In this document: positions 27,595-36,714 of the stretch, in pieces
Layout: every line of letters begins with the position of its first letter
How positions within the stretch are numbered: the first letter of the stretch is position 1
Assembly: GCA_019639195.1 (NCBI GenBank)
Contig: JAHBSI010000001.1
Location: forward strand, 558,001-622,000
Source: Acidobacteriota bacterium
GTDB lineage: Bacteria; Acidobacteriota; Blastocatellia; Pyrinomonadales; Pyrinomonadaceae
Direction: 5' to 3'
Length of the DNA stretch: 64,000 nt
Notes under the pieces: generated by a model
Seen by the model: the letters and a program-made list of their open reading frames with translations, nothing else
Database searches by the model: none
What the model was told of the DNA's origin: nothing
Translations under genes and position numbers: made by a program

Positions 27595-28893
27595 ATGCCG
27601 ACCCCAGACCGCGGCTCCGAGCGATATTATCGCGACGCCGTACACAACATCATTCGCGTCGATACCAGAACGGCGGAAGGCCGGCTATTTGCCGACCTGA
27701 TCGACACGGCGGAATTTCAGCGTCTTAGGCGCATCAGGCAGCTCGGCCTCGCATATTTTGCCTATCAATCCGCAGAACATTCGCGTTTTACACACAGTTT
27801 AGGGGCGTTTAACCTTGCGACACGCGTTATCGCCAAACTGTCGGCCGAACACAAGATCACGGACGAGGAACGAATCGTGGTCCGCGCCGCCGCCCTTTTG
27901 CACGACATCGGCCACGGTGCATTCTCACACGTTATCGAAGCGATCCTTGGGTTTCATCACGAGAATTACTCTGTTGCGGCGATCTCTGAACCGCAGACCG
28001 AGATCAATCGCGTCCTAACGGCATTTTCACCAAACCTCGCGGTTGATGTCGCCGCGATCATCAAAGGCACTTTCCGTCGACGGGCACTCGCACAGCTTGT
28101 CTCTTCGCAGCTCGACGTTGACCGGATGGATTATCTTCTTCGGGACAGCCTGATGACCGGCGCTAAATACGGCGTTTACGACCTCGAATGGATCGTTAAA
28201 TCGATCGATATCGACGAAGCGAACGACCGCATTTTCGTCGCCGCACCGGGAATCGCCGCCGTCGAGGATTATTTGCAGGCTCGGTACTATATGTTCCGGC
28301 AAGTCTATTTTCATCGAACATTACGTGCAGCCGAGTCGGTCCTGAAGAGCCTTCTGCACCGTGCGATCGCCGTGTATAAGGCCGGTGGTGACGTATGGCA
28401 TTTGCCGGACAGCGCCTTAGAGAAGATCCTGCAGGGCGAACCTCTTTCGCTCGAGAAGCATCTTGAGCTGGATGATACAGACGTTTTATTTCACATAAAA
28501 CAGTGGCGTACGAGCAGCGACGTGATCTTGTCCGATCTTGCGAAGCGTTTCATCGATCGGCAAATATTCAAGGCATTCGATCTCGATATGAATGATGCGG
28601 AAAAGGCTGTTTTCCTTGAGCAAGCCCGTGCGGTCGTCGAACAAAACGGCTTCGACCCCGAGTATTATCTGGTTGAGGACTCTGCCAGGCATGCTGATTA
28701 TTACTTTTATGCTCGCGATACGCACGATCCGAAGAATCTTATATTTGTTGAACACGGATATTCTCGCCCCGAGATACGCGAGATCTCAGAAATAAGTGCG
28801 GCGGTTCGCGGCCTGCAGGAAGGATATCGCGCTCAACGAGTGTGCTTCCCCGCCGAACTTCGCGATGAGATCGAAGCTCTGTATCGCCCGTAA
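27595..28893 (+). CDS. HD-domain phosphohydrolase (dGTPase/SAMHD1-like)
   Basis: A 432-residue cytosolic enzyme of the COG1078-type HD superfamily. The metal ligands are visible: His in 'EHSRFTHSLG', then 'AALLHDIGHGAFSHVIEAIL' with the HD pair, and Asp in 'SSQLDVDRMDYLLRDSLMTGAKYG'. Relatives hydrolyse deoxynucleoside triphosphates to nucleoside and triphosphate. Length and the 'FQRLRRIRQLGLAYFAYQSAEHSR' motif fit well. The ATG at 27595 matches the family N-terminus ('YYRDAVHNIIRVD'); an in-frame ATG 13 codons earlier adds unrelated residues. Four bases separate it from the next gene. Confidence 0.87.
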   Translation: MPTPDRGSERYYRDAVHNIIRVDTRTAEGRLFADLIDTAEFQRLRRIRQLGLAYFAYQSAEHSRFTHSLGAFNLATRVIAKLSAEHKITDEERIVVRAAALLHDIGHGAFSHVIEAILGFHHENYSVAAISEPQTEINRVLTAFSPNLAVDVAAIIKGTFRRRALAQLVSSQLDVDRMDYLLRDSLMTGAKYGVYDLEWIVKSIDIDEANDRIFVAAPGIAAVEDYLQARYYMFRQVYFHRTLRAAESVLKSLLHRAIAVYKAGGDVWHLPDSALEKILQGEPLSLEKHLELDDTDVLFHIKQWRTSSDVILSDLAKRFIDRQIFKAFDLDMNDAEKAVFLEQARAVVEQNGFDPEYYLVEDSARHADYYFYARDTHDPKNLIFVEHGYSRPEIREISEISAAVRGLQEGYRAQRVCFPAELRDEIEALYRP

Positions 28894-28896
28894 AGA

Positions 28897-29730
28897 ATGC
28901 GAGTTTCGGCAGCCGTCACAACCTTTTTCGTCCTGGTTTTTGTCTTGACCGCCAAGGCGGAGAAGGTCGCGACGATCACTGTCGGTGATGCGGTCGCAGC
29001 GGAATATGCGGCAAGGCTTCGTCCAAAATTGAGTGCAAACTTCACACTTCTCGATGAAGATCTTGCTTCGTCCGCTTTTCGCTCATTCAATTTCGCAACA
29101 CCAACGAATCTTACGGTCGAGGAAGCATCTGCGGCAGGCAAAGCCATGGGCTGCGACCTTTTCATTGTCGTAAGCGGTGGAACCAATCGCCGAACCTCGT
29201 TCGAAAAACCCGAATATTACGAGAGTTACGCATCGATCTACGTCGTCGAAACTCGGACCGGACGCCTGCTGACCTGGCTTCACCCGATGGTCGAACGCGA
29301 AAGTGGACCCGAGAGCTTATCTACGCTTTTGTTGACCGTCGATGATTCGGCGAGTGAGATCGAAGCAAGCCTTCAAAACAAGAGCCGCCAGGATGACGGT
29401 TTCGACAGTTCAAAGATCGAGGCCTTGCCGGATACGCCCGAAAAGGGCCTGAAACCGCCAATTCCTTATCGGCGGATAAAGCCCGCATATACCGAGGCGG
29501 CAGAGCGACTCGGCATTGCGGCGACGGTCGAGATACTCGTGGATATCAATGCCGACGGCAAGGTCCTTGGGACCAACATCACACGTTGGGCCGGTTTCGG
29601 CCTCGATGAGGCAGTGGACGATGCGGTTCGGAAAATGAGCTGGCGTCCTGCATATCGTGACGGCAAGCCGGTCGCGATGCGCGTGCTCCTTCGATACAAC
29701 TTCAAACGTCTCGATAAGCCGCAAAACTAA
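28897..29730 (+). CDS. Secreted protein with TonB C-terminal domain
   Basis: A 277-residue exported protein. Signal peptide about 1-21. Residues 25-170 form an uncharacterised domain resembling CsgG-like or lipoprotein folds ('GDAVAAEYAARLRPKLSANFTLLDEDLA', 'GCDLFIVVSGG'). Residues 185-272 are a TonB C-terminal domain ('IKPAYTEAAERLGIAATVEILVDINADGKVLGTNITRWAGFGLDEAVDDAVRKMSWRPAYRDGKPV'). It has a cleavable-looking leader rather than a typical TonB anchor plus Pro-rich spacer, so it may not energise receptors; many such proteins exist in Acidobacteriota. It starts three bases after the HD gene stop. Confidence 0.78.
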   Translation: MRVSAAVTTFFVLVFVLTAKAEKVATITVGDAVAAEYAARLRPKLSANFTLLDEDLASSAFRSFNFATPTNLTVEEASAAGKAMGCDLFIVVSGGTNRRTSFEKPEYYESYASIYVVETRTGRLLTWLHPMVERESGPESLSTLLLTVDDSASEIEASLQNKSRQDDGFDSSKIEALPDTPEKGLKPPIPYRRIKPAYTEAAERLGIAATVEILVDINADGKVLGTNITRWAGFGLDEAVDDAVRKMSWRPAYRDGKPVAMRVLLRYNFKRLDKPQN

Positions 29731-29796
29731 ACTTTTGCCGCAGACTAACGTAGAATCATTTTTCGCCTTCAATTTAAAAACCTTATAGGAGAGCTT

Positions 29797-31815
29797 ATGC
29801 GTTCAACTCTTAAACGTTATTTTGTCGCTCTGTTCGTCTTTGCGACGCTCACGTCGAGCGCGTTCGGACAGACGGCATTCGATATCTCGCGCATGGACCG
29901 CAATGCGGAAGCCTGCGAAGATTTCTTCCAATTTGCGAACGGCACCTGGGTGAAGAAAACAGAGGTTCCCGCGTCTCAGGCACGCTGGGGGACCTTTAAT
30001 ATTCTCAGTGACCGCAACGGCGACATTCTGCACAACATTCTGGACAAGGCCGTCACAGAAAAGGCCGCTAAAGGCAGCAACGTCCAGCTGATCGGCGATT
30101 ATTATTCGGCCTGTATGGACGAAAACGCGATCGAGGCGAACGGCATCAAGCCGATCGAGTCAGTTCTGAAGCAGATCGACGATCTGAAGACCTCGGCTGA
30201 TGTCGCAAAAGAGATCGCCGAGCTCCATAACCAAGGCTTCCCGGCTCTGTTCCGTTTTGGCGGCGGACGGGATGCAAAAGATTCGAATTCGGTGATTGTG
30301 AGTTCCGGCCAGGGCGGACTCTCGCTTCCCAATAAGGATTACTACACGAAGGACGACGCAAAGATGGTCGAGACGCGACAGAAGTTCGTCGAGTATATGA
30401 CTAAGGTCTTCGATATGTCCGGCGACACGCCCGCAGGGGCAAAGGCTAATGCTGAAACCGTAATGGCTATCGAAATGCGGCTTGCCAAGGCGTCAAAGGC
30501 ACCCGTCGAAATGCGCGATCCCGATAAGAACTACAATAAGATCAAACTCTCGGACGCACAGGCGATCATTCCGAACCTTTCGCTCAAAGATTATATGAAG
30601 CGCCGCGGCATACCTGCTGCGGATACGCTCAATTTCGGACAGCCGGACTTCTTCAAGGAAGTGAACGCAATGTTGACGGATGTGCCGGTCGATCAATGGA
30701 AGACATACTTCCGCTGGATGGTGTTCGATTCTGCGGCAAGCTACCTTCCGAAGGCACTTGCCGACGCGAGCTTTGATTTCCACGGGCGGTATCTGTCCGG
30801 CACAAAAGAGCAGGAGCCGAGATGGAAGCGCTGCGTATCGGCGACCGACCGAACACTAGGCGAAGCTCTTGGCGCCGAATACGTAAAGACCGAGTTCACT
30901 CCGGAAGCAAAGGCGAGGATGAACCAGTTGATCGACAATCTTTTTGTCGCGATGAAGGATCACATCAACGCCCTTGATTGGATGAGTCCCGCGACAAAGG
31001 AGAAAGCGCTCGGCAAACTCGCGACCTACAAGAGAAAGATCGGCTATAACGAGCATCCGCGAGGCTACAAGGGCCTTGTAATAGACCGTTCTTCGTATGC
31101 CGGAAACGTCATCCGAGCGAGGGCGTTCGAGATCAAACGCAACATCGCCGACATCGGCAAGCCCGCGGACAAGACACGTTGGTTCTTCTCACCGCCGACC
31201 GTGAACGCTTCGTATTCCGGCACGAATAACGAGATCACATTCCCTGCCGGCATCCTGCAGCCGCCGTTCTTTAACTTCAAAGCCGACGATGCGATCAACT
31301 ACGGTGCGATCGGCGCCGTCATCGGCCACGAAATAACGCACGGATTCGATGATTCCGGCAGCAAGTTTGATGCTCAAGGTAATCTCAAGTCCTGGTGGCT
31401 TCCGGAAGATCGCAAGAAATTCGACGAACGGGCCGCCTGCGTCGTAAGTCAGTTCGACGGGTACGAAGTGCAGCCCGGTTTGCACATCAACGGCAAGCTC
31501 ACGCTTGGCGAGAATATCGGTGACCTTGGCGGGCTTGCGATCGCGTATTCGGCACTTGTCGATGCACTCAAAGGCAAGAAGATCGAGAATATCGACGGCT
31601 TCACCCCGGAACAGAGATTCTTCCTCGGCTGGGCACAGGTCTGGGCGGCAAAAGCGACGCCTGAGTTCGAACGCCGCCAGGTGCTGACCGATCCGCACTC
31701 GGCCGCGAAATGGCGTGTCAACGGCCCGCTGTCGAATATGCCCGAGTTCGCAAAGGCGTTTGGCTGCAAGCAAGGCCAGGCAATGGTTCGTAAAGATGCC
31801 TGTCTGATCTGGTAA
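29797..31815 (+). CDS. M13-family zinc metallopeptidase (neprilysin/PepO-like)
   Basis: A 672-residue exported endopeptidase. Signal peptide about 1-24 ('FVFATLTSSAFGQ'). The zinc site HEITH is at about 511-515 ('VIGHEITHGFDDSGSKFD') and the third ligand Glu at about 572 in 'LGENIGDLGGLAIAY'. The substrate-binding 'NAFY'-type strand is present as 'VNASYSGTNNEITFPAGIL', and the family C-terminus 'MVRKDACLIW' closes the protein. M13 enzymes cleave oligopeptides on the amino side of hydrophobic residues. Length is normal for the bacterial family. A perfect terminator follows. Confidence 0.93.
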   Translation: MRSTLKRYFVALFVFATLTSSAFGQTAFDISRMDRNAEACEDFFQFANGTWVKKTEVPASQARWGTFNILSDRNGDILHNILDKAVTEKAAKGSNVQLIGDYYSACMDENAIEANGIKPIESVLKQIDDLKTSADVAKEIAELHNQGFPALFRFGGGRDAKDSNSVIVSSGQGGLSLPNKDYYTKDDAKMVETRQKFVEYMTKVFDMSGDTPAGAKANAETVMAIEMRLAKASKAPVEMRDPDKNYNKIKLSDAQAIIPNLSLKDYMKRRGIPAADTLNFGQPDFFKEVNAMLTDVPVDQWKTYFRWMVFDSAASYLPKALADASFDFHGRYLSGTKEQEPRWKRCVSATDRTLGEALGAEYVKTEFTPEAKARMNQLIDNLFVAMKDHINALDWMSPATKEKALGKLATYKRKIGYNEHPRGYKGLVIDRSSYAGNVIRARAFEIKRNIADIGKPADKTRWFFSPPTVNASYSGTNNEITFPAGILQPPFFNFKADDAINYGAIGAVIGHEITHGFDDSGSKFDAQGNLKSWWLPEDRKKFDERAACVVSQFDGYEVQPGLHINGKLTLGENIGDLGGLAIAYSALVDALKGKKIENIDGFTPEQRFFLGWAQVWAAKATPEFERRQVLTDPHSAAKWRVNGPLSNMPEFAKAFGCKQGQAMVRKDACLIW

Positions 31816-31839
31816 CGTCACAGGAGCGGCAACAAGGCT

Positions 31840-31880
31840 GAAGCTGTCCGGCGCGATTTGCTCCGGACAGCTTCTTCGTT
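31840..31880 (+). terminator. Rho-independent terminator after the M13 peptidase
   Basis: GAAGCTGTCCGG and CCGGACAGCTTC form a perfect 12-pair stem with an 11-base loop, followed by TTCGTTT. Confidence 0.8.
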
Positions 31881-31936
31881 TCAGCGATTTGCAGATACGG
31901 CGAGAAGCTACATAATTAAGTTTTTGATCTGACCAA

Positions 31937-33226
31937 ATGCTTGACCCAAATTACGTAAGAGAGAACCTGGATAGCGTGCGTGCCGCACTCGCCGCACGAA
32001 ATTTTCCGACCGCGGCACTCGACCATTTTGCCGAGCTTGATGCCGAGCGCCGTCGCGTCAACAGCGAGGCCGATGCCGTAAACCACGAGCGAAATAATGC
32101 CAGTAAAGAGATCGGCGCGCTGATGCAGGCGGGCAAAAAGACGGAAGCCGAGGCCAAAAAAGCCGAGGTCGCCGGATTGAAAGGCCGCCAGACAGAGCTT
32201 GAAAAGCAACGCGATGAGGCCGACGCAGCCATGCGCGACCTGCTCTCCGGTCTTCCAAATCTTCCGGCCGAAGACGTACCGGTTGGCCCTGATGAATCTG
32301 CGAACGTCGAGATCCGCCGTTGGGGAACACCGCGGGAGTTCGATTTTGAGGTTAAGGACCACGTAGATCTTGCAACCGACCTTGGCATCCTCGATCTTGA
32401 GCGCGCCGCAAAAGTGGCGGGAGCGCGTTTTGCGATATTGAGCGGCTTCGGCGCGAAATTGGAGCGGGCACTCGTGAACTTTATGCTCGATGTGCACACT
32501 CGCGACCACGGCTACAAGGAAACTCTTCCGCCGCTTATCGTAAACCGCGACACCCTTTTCGGCACTGGACAGTTGCCGAAGTTCGAGGAAGACCTATTTA
32601 CGCTCACAGATGAACGCGGCTTCTCGCTTATTCCGACCGCCGAAGTGCCCGTCACTAACTATCACCGGGACGAGATCCTTGACGCGTCGGGGCTTCCGCT
32701 GAAGTTCGTTGCATATACGCCGTGTTTTCGCAGCGAAGCGGGCAGTTACGGCCGCGATACACGCGGACTGATACGCCAGCACCAATTCGAAAAGGTTGAG
32801 CTCGTAAAACTCTGCCTTCCCGAAGAGAGCGATAGAGAACACGAAGACCTCACCGCCAACGCTGAAAAGATCTTGCAGCTACTTGAGCTTCCTTATCGCA
32901 CGGTCGTGCTTTCGACGGGCGATATGGGCTTTTCGGCGCGAAAGACATACGACATTGAGGTCTGGCTGCCATCACAGAACACTTTTCGTGAGATTTCGAG
33001 CTGTTCGAACTGCGGTGACTTTCAGGCGCGTCGAATGGGCACGCGTTTCAGACGCGCCGGCGGGGCAAAGCCGGAATATGTCCATACATTGAACGGCAGC
33101 GGCCTTGCCGTCGGGAGAACATGGATCGCCGTCATCGAAAACTATCAACAGGCGGACGGAAGCATCGTCATCCCGGATGCTCTAAGGCCATATATGAATG
33201 GTGTTGAGCAGATCGCGAAGGCATAG
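31937..33226 (+). CDS. serS: Seryl-tRNA synthetase
   Basis: A 429-residue class II aminoacyl-tRNA synthetase. The N-terminal antiparallel coiled coil that reaches for the long variable arm of tRNA-Ser spans about 1-105 ('[29 protein letters not shown]'). Class II motif 2 is '[40 protein letters not shown]', motif 3 '[37 protein letters not shown]', and the serine-binding 'TAEVPVTNY' is intact. The start '[12 protein letters not shown]' is the canonical N-terminus. It charges tRNA-Ser in the cytosol and stands as a single gene upstream of the MazEF pair. Confidence 0.97.
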   Translation: MLDPNYVRENLDSVRAALAARNFPTAALDHFAELDAERRRVNSEADAVNHERNNASKEIGALMQAGKKTEAEAKKAEVAGLKGRQTELEKQRDEADAAMRDLLSGLPNLPAEDVPVGPDESANVEIRRWGTPREFDFEVKDHVDLATDLGILDLERAAKVAGARFAILSGFGAKLERALVNFMLDVHTRDHGYKETLPPLIVNRDTLFGTGQLPKFEEDLFTLTDERGFSLIPTAEVPVTNYHRDEILDASGLPLKFVAYTPCFRSEAGSYGRDTRGLIRQHQFEKVELVKLCLPEESDREHEDLTANAEKILQLLELPYRTVVLSTGDMGFSARKTYDIEVWLPSQNTFREISSCSNCGDFQARRMGTRFRRAGGAKPEYVHTLNGSGLAVGRTWIAVIENYQQADGSIVIPDALRPYMNGVEQIAKA

Positions 33227-33268
33227 GGCCGATCTTTCTTAAGTTTTGAGTTGACGCTCTATCCTCGT

Positions 33269-33287
33269 TGTAATTACGATGTAATTA
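33269..33287. promoter_or_regulatory. Possible autoregulatory operator of the MazEF operon
   Basis: The eight-base word TGTAATTA occurs at 33269-33276 and again at 33280-33287, eleven bases apart, i.e. one helical turn, overlapping the mazE start codon. The first copy is part of the palindrome GTAATTAC. A TTGACG at 33251 could serve as a -35 box. MazE-type antitoxins usually repress their own promoter through such sites. Confidence 0.5.
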
Positions 33288-33532
33288 TGCAAGCTCGTAT
33301 CATTCAGATAGGCAATTCGCAGGGAATCAGATTGCCAAAGGCTTTGCTCGAACAGAGCGGTATTTCCGGCGAGGTCGAGCTGGAACTTCACGAAAGTGGG
33401 ATCCTGATCCGAAATGCGGAAATGCCTAGAAGCGGCTGGGATATTGCGTTCAAGGCGATGGCCGAGAATGATGCGGAAGACGCCGTCGAAGCTTTGCCGA
33501 ATGAATTCGAGAAGAAGGAGTGGCAATGGTAG
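33287..33532 (+). CDS. MazE-type AbrB-family antitoxin
   Basis: An 81-residue protein. Residues 1-45 form the swapped-hairpin AbrB/MazE DNA-binding fold ('MQARIIQIGNSQGIRLPKALLEQSGISGEVELELHESGILI'), and the acidic/aromatic C-terminus ('EDAVEALPNEFEKKEWQW') is the part that would block the toxin. The ATG at 33287 begins the family motif; an in-frame start 12 codons earlier would add unrelated residues through the operator. The toxin gene overlaps its last bases, so synthesis of the two is coupled. Confidence 0.9.
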   Translation: MQARIIQIGNSQGIRLPKALLEQSGISGEVELELHESGILIRNAEMPRSGWDIAFKAMAENDAEDAVEALPNEFEKKEWQW

Positions 33533-33846
33533 AACGCTTTGACATATTTCTCCTGAATCTCGATGAAGAGGTCTCGAAAGAGGCAAAGAACACGCGCCCT
33601 TGCGTAGTGATCTCGCCAGATGAAATGAACCGGCACCTCGGTTCGGTCATCGTCGCTCCTGTATCCTCAAGCACCGATCGATTCCCAACACGCATCCCTG
33701 TCAACGTCCTCAATGCGGAACGCTCGCTGGTCCTCGACCAACTGCGAACGGTCGATAAAGAACGCCTCGTCAAAAGGATCGGCTCGATCGGCAAAAGCGA
33801 AAGAAAAGCAACGATCGATCGCTTGCAGGAGATGTTTGCCGAATAA
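33526..33846 (+). CDS. MazF/PemK-type endoribonuclease toxin
   Basis: A 106-residue MazF-fold protein that would cut mRNA at short motifs: 'RFDIFLLNLDEEVSKEAKNTRPCVVISPDEMNRHLGSVIVAPVSS' contains the conserved Arg and Thr/Ser positions, and 'LDQLRTVDKERL' is the usual second core motif. AAGGAG at 33515-33520 lies five bases before the ATG at 33526, which therefore is preferred to the GTG at 33520; it overlaps the antitoxin gene by seven bases. The SLOG-type gene begins one base after its stop. Confidence 0.9.
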   Translation: MVERFDIFLLNLDEEVSKEAKNTRPCVVISPDEMNRHLGSVIVAPVSSSTDRFPTRIPVNVLNAERSLVLDQLRTVDKERLVKRIGSIGKSERKATIDRLQEMFAE

Positions 33847-33847
33847 G

Positions 33848-34312
33848 GTGGTTAAAATAATCTCCGGCGGGCAGACCGGCGTCGACCGGGCCGCTCTTGA
33901 CTGGGCGATCGACCGAAACTTCCCATACGGCGGCTTTGTTCCGCGTGGACGCTGGGCCGAGGACGGCCGCATTCCTAATAAATATAACGGTCTTGTAGAG
34001 CTTGAGTCTGACGATCTTGCCGTCCGCACAGAGCGAAACGTTATTGAGAGCGACGCGACCCTGATCGTCGCTTTGGGAAAGCTTACGGGCGGCACGCTCT
34101 TCACCTGGAGGGTTGCCGGCAAACATCGTCGGCCGGTCCTTGTGGCCGAACTTTACCGTTTTTCTCCCGAAAACGCAGCGGATAGGGCAAGAGAATGGCT
34201 CAAGCTTGCGGCCCCCTTGACCCTGAATGTTGCCGGGCCGCGCGCCTCAAAGGAACCATCGATCTACGGCGAGACGTATAATTTGCTCGATCTGATCTTC
34301 ACGGCTCCGTGA
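33848..34312 (+). CDS. Circularly permuted YpsA-like SLOG protein ('putative molybdenum carrier')
   Basis: A 154-residue Rossmann-like protein of the cpYpsA family: 'KIISGGQTGVDRAALDWAIDRNFPYGGFVPRGRWAEDGRIP' at the N-terminus, 'RTERNVIESDATLIVALGKLTGGTLFTWRVAGKHRRPVLV' in the middle and 'LNVAGPRASKEPSIY' near the end. SLOG-superfamily members bind nucleotides or nucleotide-derived ligands and recur in conflict systems; the 'molybdenum carrier' name is an old label without direct proof. Start is a GTG one base after the toxin stop, giving the typical family N-terminus. Its tight coupling to MazEF suggests it belongs to the same operon. Confidence 0.8.
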   Translation: MVKIISGGQTGVDRAALDWAIDRNFPYGGFVPRGRWAEDGRIPNKYNGLVELESDDLAVRTERNVIESDATLIVALGKLTGGTLFTWRVAGKHRRPVLVAELYRFSPENAADRAREWLKLAAPLTLNVAGPRASKEPSIYGETYNLLDLIFTAP

Positions 34313-34349
34313 TTAACCGGAATAACTACCGGCCGTAATTACGTCGTAT

Positions 34350-35162
34350 CTACAAGGTGGTGCCTTGTTCCTTTGCGAGGTTCCATAGGGCGTCCATTTC
34401 GTCGAGACTGGCGTCATCGAGGGCCTTTCCGGCCTTCGCGAGCTCCTGCTCAACAAAGCCAAAGCGCCTGCGGAACTTTCGATTTGTTTGCTTTAAGGCT
34501 GTTTCGGGTTCCACATCGAGCCTTCTTGCGAGGTTTGCGACCACGAATAGAAGGTCGCCGATCTCTTCAGAGACATTCTCGCGGTCTTTCTTGTCGATCG
34601 CGGCGCGGAGTTCCGCAACCTCTTCGTTGAGTTTCTCGAAAATATCTTCAACATTCTCCCAATCAAAGCCCTTCTTTGCGGCCTTTGACGTGAGCTTTAA
34701 GGCTTCGATGAGTGCCGGAAAATGGACAGGAACGTCTTCGAGGATAGAATCCGCGGCCTTTTCTGCCTTGCCTGACGCCGCACGCTCATCCGCCTTCAGC
34801 TTGTCCCAGTTATCAAGTACATCCTGAGCGCGTGCGAGCTTTGCATCGCCAAAAACGTGCGGATGCCGCAGGATCAGCTTGCGCGTAACGCCCGCAACAA
34901 CCTCATCGACGTCAAAATCACCGCGTTCCTTGCCGATCGTCGAGTGAAAAATGACCTGTAGGAGAAGATCGCCCAATTCTTCGCGAAGATTTTCGATCTC
35001 GCCTGTCTCCTCGGCTTCCTGAATAGCGTCGAATGTTTCGTACGCCTCTTCAAGCAGGTATCGTGCGAGCGAACCATAGGTCTGCTCGCCGTCCCAGGGA
35101 CAACCGCCCGGCGCACGCAGGCGCTCCATTACTGCGACAAGTTCATCAAAGCTTTTTGACAT
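34350..35162 (-). CDS. mazG: Nucleoside triphosphate pyrophosphohydrolase MazG
   Basis: A 270-residue two-domain enzyme that hydrolyses (d)NTPs to the monophosphate and pyrophosphate. The N-terminal domain starts 'LRAPGGCPWDGEQTYGSLARYLLEEAYETFDAIQE', with the EExxE-type metal residues, and 'LREELGDLLLQVIFHSTIGKERGDFDVDEVV'. The second domain repeats it: 'EKLNEEVAELRAAIDKKDRENVSEEIGDLLFVVANLARRLDVEPETAL'. The start MSKSFDELVAVMERLRAPGGCPWD is canonical. It lies 37 bases from the end of the MazEF-SLOG operon, in convergent orientation. Confidence 0.95.
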   Translation of the reverse strand: MSKSFDELVAVMERLRAPGGCPWDGEQTYGSLARYLLEEAYETFDAIQEAEETGEIENLREELGDLLLQVIFHSTIGKERGDFDVDEVVAGVTRKLILRHPHVFGDAKLARAQDVLDNWDKLKADERAASGKAEKAADSILEDVPVHFPALIEALKLTSKAAKKGFDWENVEDIFEKLNEEVAELRAAIDKKDRENVSEEIGDLLFVVANLARRLDVEPETALKQTNRKFRRRFGFVEQELAKAGKALDDASLDEMDALWNLAKEQGTTL

Positions 35163-35276
35163 CGTTATCAACAATTAGAAAACAGTTTGCGATCGAATGT
35201 CCATCTTGCCCGTGAGCCTTTAGATAACCCGGTCAACGAAGTGATAAAATATTGAGAAACAAAAGGTTTTCAAATT

Positions 35277-35852
35277 ATGATCGGACACGACGACGAAAAC
35301 GAGAAAGTGCATTTTAAGGTTGCCGACCGCCGGAAGTTCAACGCAGACGGAACGCTGCGTGAAGGTGTGGTGCTTGAACCGGCGCCCGAGCCAAAACCAG
35401 CCGCACCGGCCGCTGAATCGAAGGCCGAGGCTGAGCCACCGCACGCGGAAGATCAAGTAGAGACGCCTGATATGACAGCGAATGCGGCCGATCCGCAAGA
35501 AGACGCTATCGATGAGGACGGTGAGATCCCGGGCGCGGAAGATCCGGCGAGCTTTGTGAATTTTCTTTCGACGATCGCGACCAATGCCGCGGCCGCACTT
35601 GGCGCAATGCCGCATCCGGCCACAGGGCAGCGGACCCTTGATCTTGAATCCGCCAAGTACTGGCTGGACGTTCTTGGAATGCTTCGGGACAAGACGAAGG
35701 GAAATCTTCATCCGCAGGAATCTCGGCTTGTCGAAGGATTGCTTGCGGACCTTCGCATGCAGTACGTACACCTCGTGCGCGCGACCGAAGACAAGCTAAA
35801 GGCGCAGGCAGCCGCAAAATTCTCGGGCGACGACATTCTCGGGAAGAAGTGA
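35277..35852 (+). CDS. DUF1844 domain protein
   Basis: A 191-residue cytosolic protein. The first ~85 residues are acidic and Pro/Ala/Glu-rich, probably disordered. Residues about 88-175 form the DUF1844 domain: 'DPASFVNFLSTIATNAAAALGAMPHPATGQRTLDLESAKYWLDVLGMLRDKTKGNL' and 'ESRLVEGLLADLRMQYVHLV'. The family is widespread in Acidobacteriota and other deep branches, with no known function. The gene is divergent from mazG. Confidence 0.85.
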   Translation: MIGHDDENEKVHFKVADRRKFNADGTLREGVVLEPAPEPKPAAPAAESKAEAEPPHAEDQVETPDMTANAADPQEDAIDEDGEIPGAEDPASFVNFLSTIATNAAAALGAMPHPATGQRTLDLESAKYWLDVLGMLRDKTKGNLHPQESRLVEGLLADLRMQYVHLVRATEDKLKAQAAAKFSGDDILGKK

Positions 35853-35949
35853 AGCCTCCGGAGATGGCAGTCGATGCAAGGCAGCTGCGTTGCAGCAAGA
35901 GTTTGGGCCTCGGCATCGTCAATTCTCTCGCTTTGCTTAGAACATTCGT

Positions 35950-36714
35950 ATGAAGCTCACGTTTCTCGGAACCGGCACATCGACCGGCGTACCTTCCATT
36001 GGGTGCGATTGTGAAACGTGCCGCTCAACGGACCCGAGAGATAAGCGTCTCCGTGTCTCTGTTTTGATCGAGCACGCAGGACGAAAGGTGCTTGTAGATA
36101 CGTCTTCGGATTTTCGTCAGCAGGCCCTTCGTGCCGGCATCGATTATCTTGACGCGGTTCTGATCACGCACTGCCACGTAGATCATGTTTTTGGGCTAGA
36201 TGATATTCGACCGCTGAATTTCAGATACGGTCCGATGCCGATCTTTGCGAATGATGTTGCCTGGATCGACCTTCGGCGAATTTTTCAGTACATCTTCGAA
36301 CCCGTTCATTTTGGCGGCGGTTTACCACAGCTCATACCGCACACCGTCGTCCCGCAGGCTTCGTTCAATATCGGCAAGGAACTTCTGATCACGCCGATCG
36401 AGGTCATCCATGGGAAACTGCCGGTTATCGCATATCGCTTCAACGACTTCGCCTATGCAACGGATCTGAAGCAGATCCCTCCGGCATCAATGGACGCCCT
36501 ACGCGGGCTCGACGTGTTCGTTCTCGACTGTGTTCGAATAAAACCGCACGGAACGCATCTTTGCCTTGAAGAGGCGCTGGAGATCATTGCGAAACTTGCG
36601 CCAAAGCGCGCCTTCCTTACGCACCTCAACCACGACATTCTGCACGAACGCGACTCGCGGCTGTTGCCAAAGAACGTACAGTTCGGCTACGACGGACTGG
36701 TCGTTACCGCGTAG
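35950..36714 (+). CDS. MBL-fold metallohydrolase (PhnP-like)
   Basis: A 254-residue metallo-beta-lactamase-fold enzyme. The metal ligands are in 'VLITHCHVDHVFGLDDIRPLNF' (HxHxDH), 'EVIHGKLPVIAYRFNDFAYATDLKQIP' and 'AFLTHLNHDILHERDSRL'. The N-terminal 'MKLTFLGTGTSTGVPSIGCDCETC' with paired cysteines fits the PhnP-like group of phosphodiesterases; the 'C.C..C' region may bind a structural zinc. Substrate unknown. Its last 11 bases overlap the convergent membrane-protein gene. Confidence 0.88.
   Translation: MKLTFLGTGTSTGVPSIGCDCETCRSTDPRDKRLRVSVLIEHAGRKVLVDTSSDFRQQALRAGIDYLDAVLITHCHVDHVFGLDDIRPLNFRYGPMPIFANDVAWIDLRRIFQYIFEPVHFGGGLPQLIPHTVVPQASFNIGKELLITPIEVIHGKLPVIAYRFNDFAYATDLKQIPPASMDALRGLDVFVLDCVRIKPHGTHLCLEEALEIIAKLAPKRAFLTHLNHDILHERDSRLLPKNVQFGYDGLVVTA

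Noticed and set aside
33248..33286. Longer mazE start at 33251
   Set aside because: The extra residues do not match the family and would be translated through the promoter/operator region.
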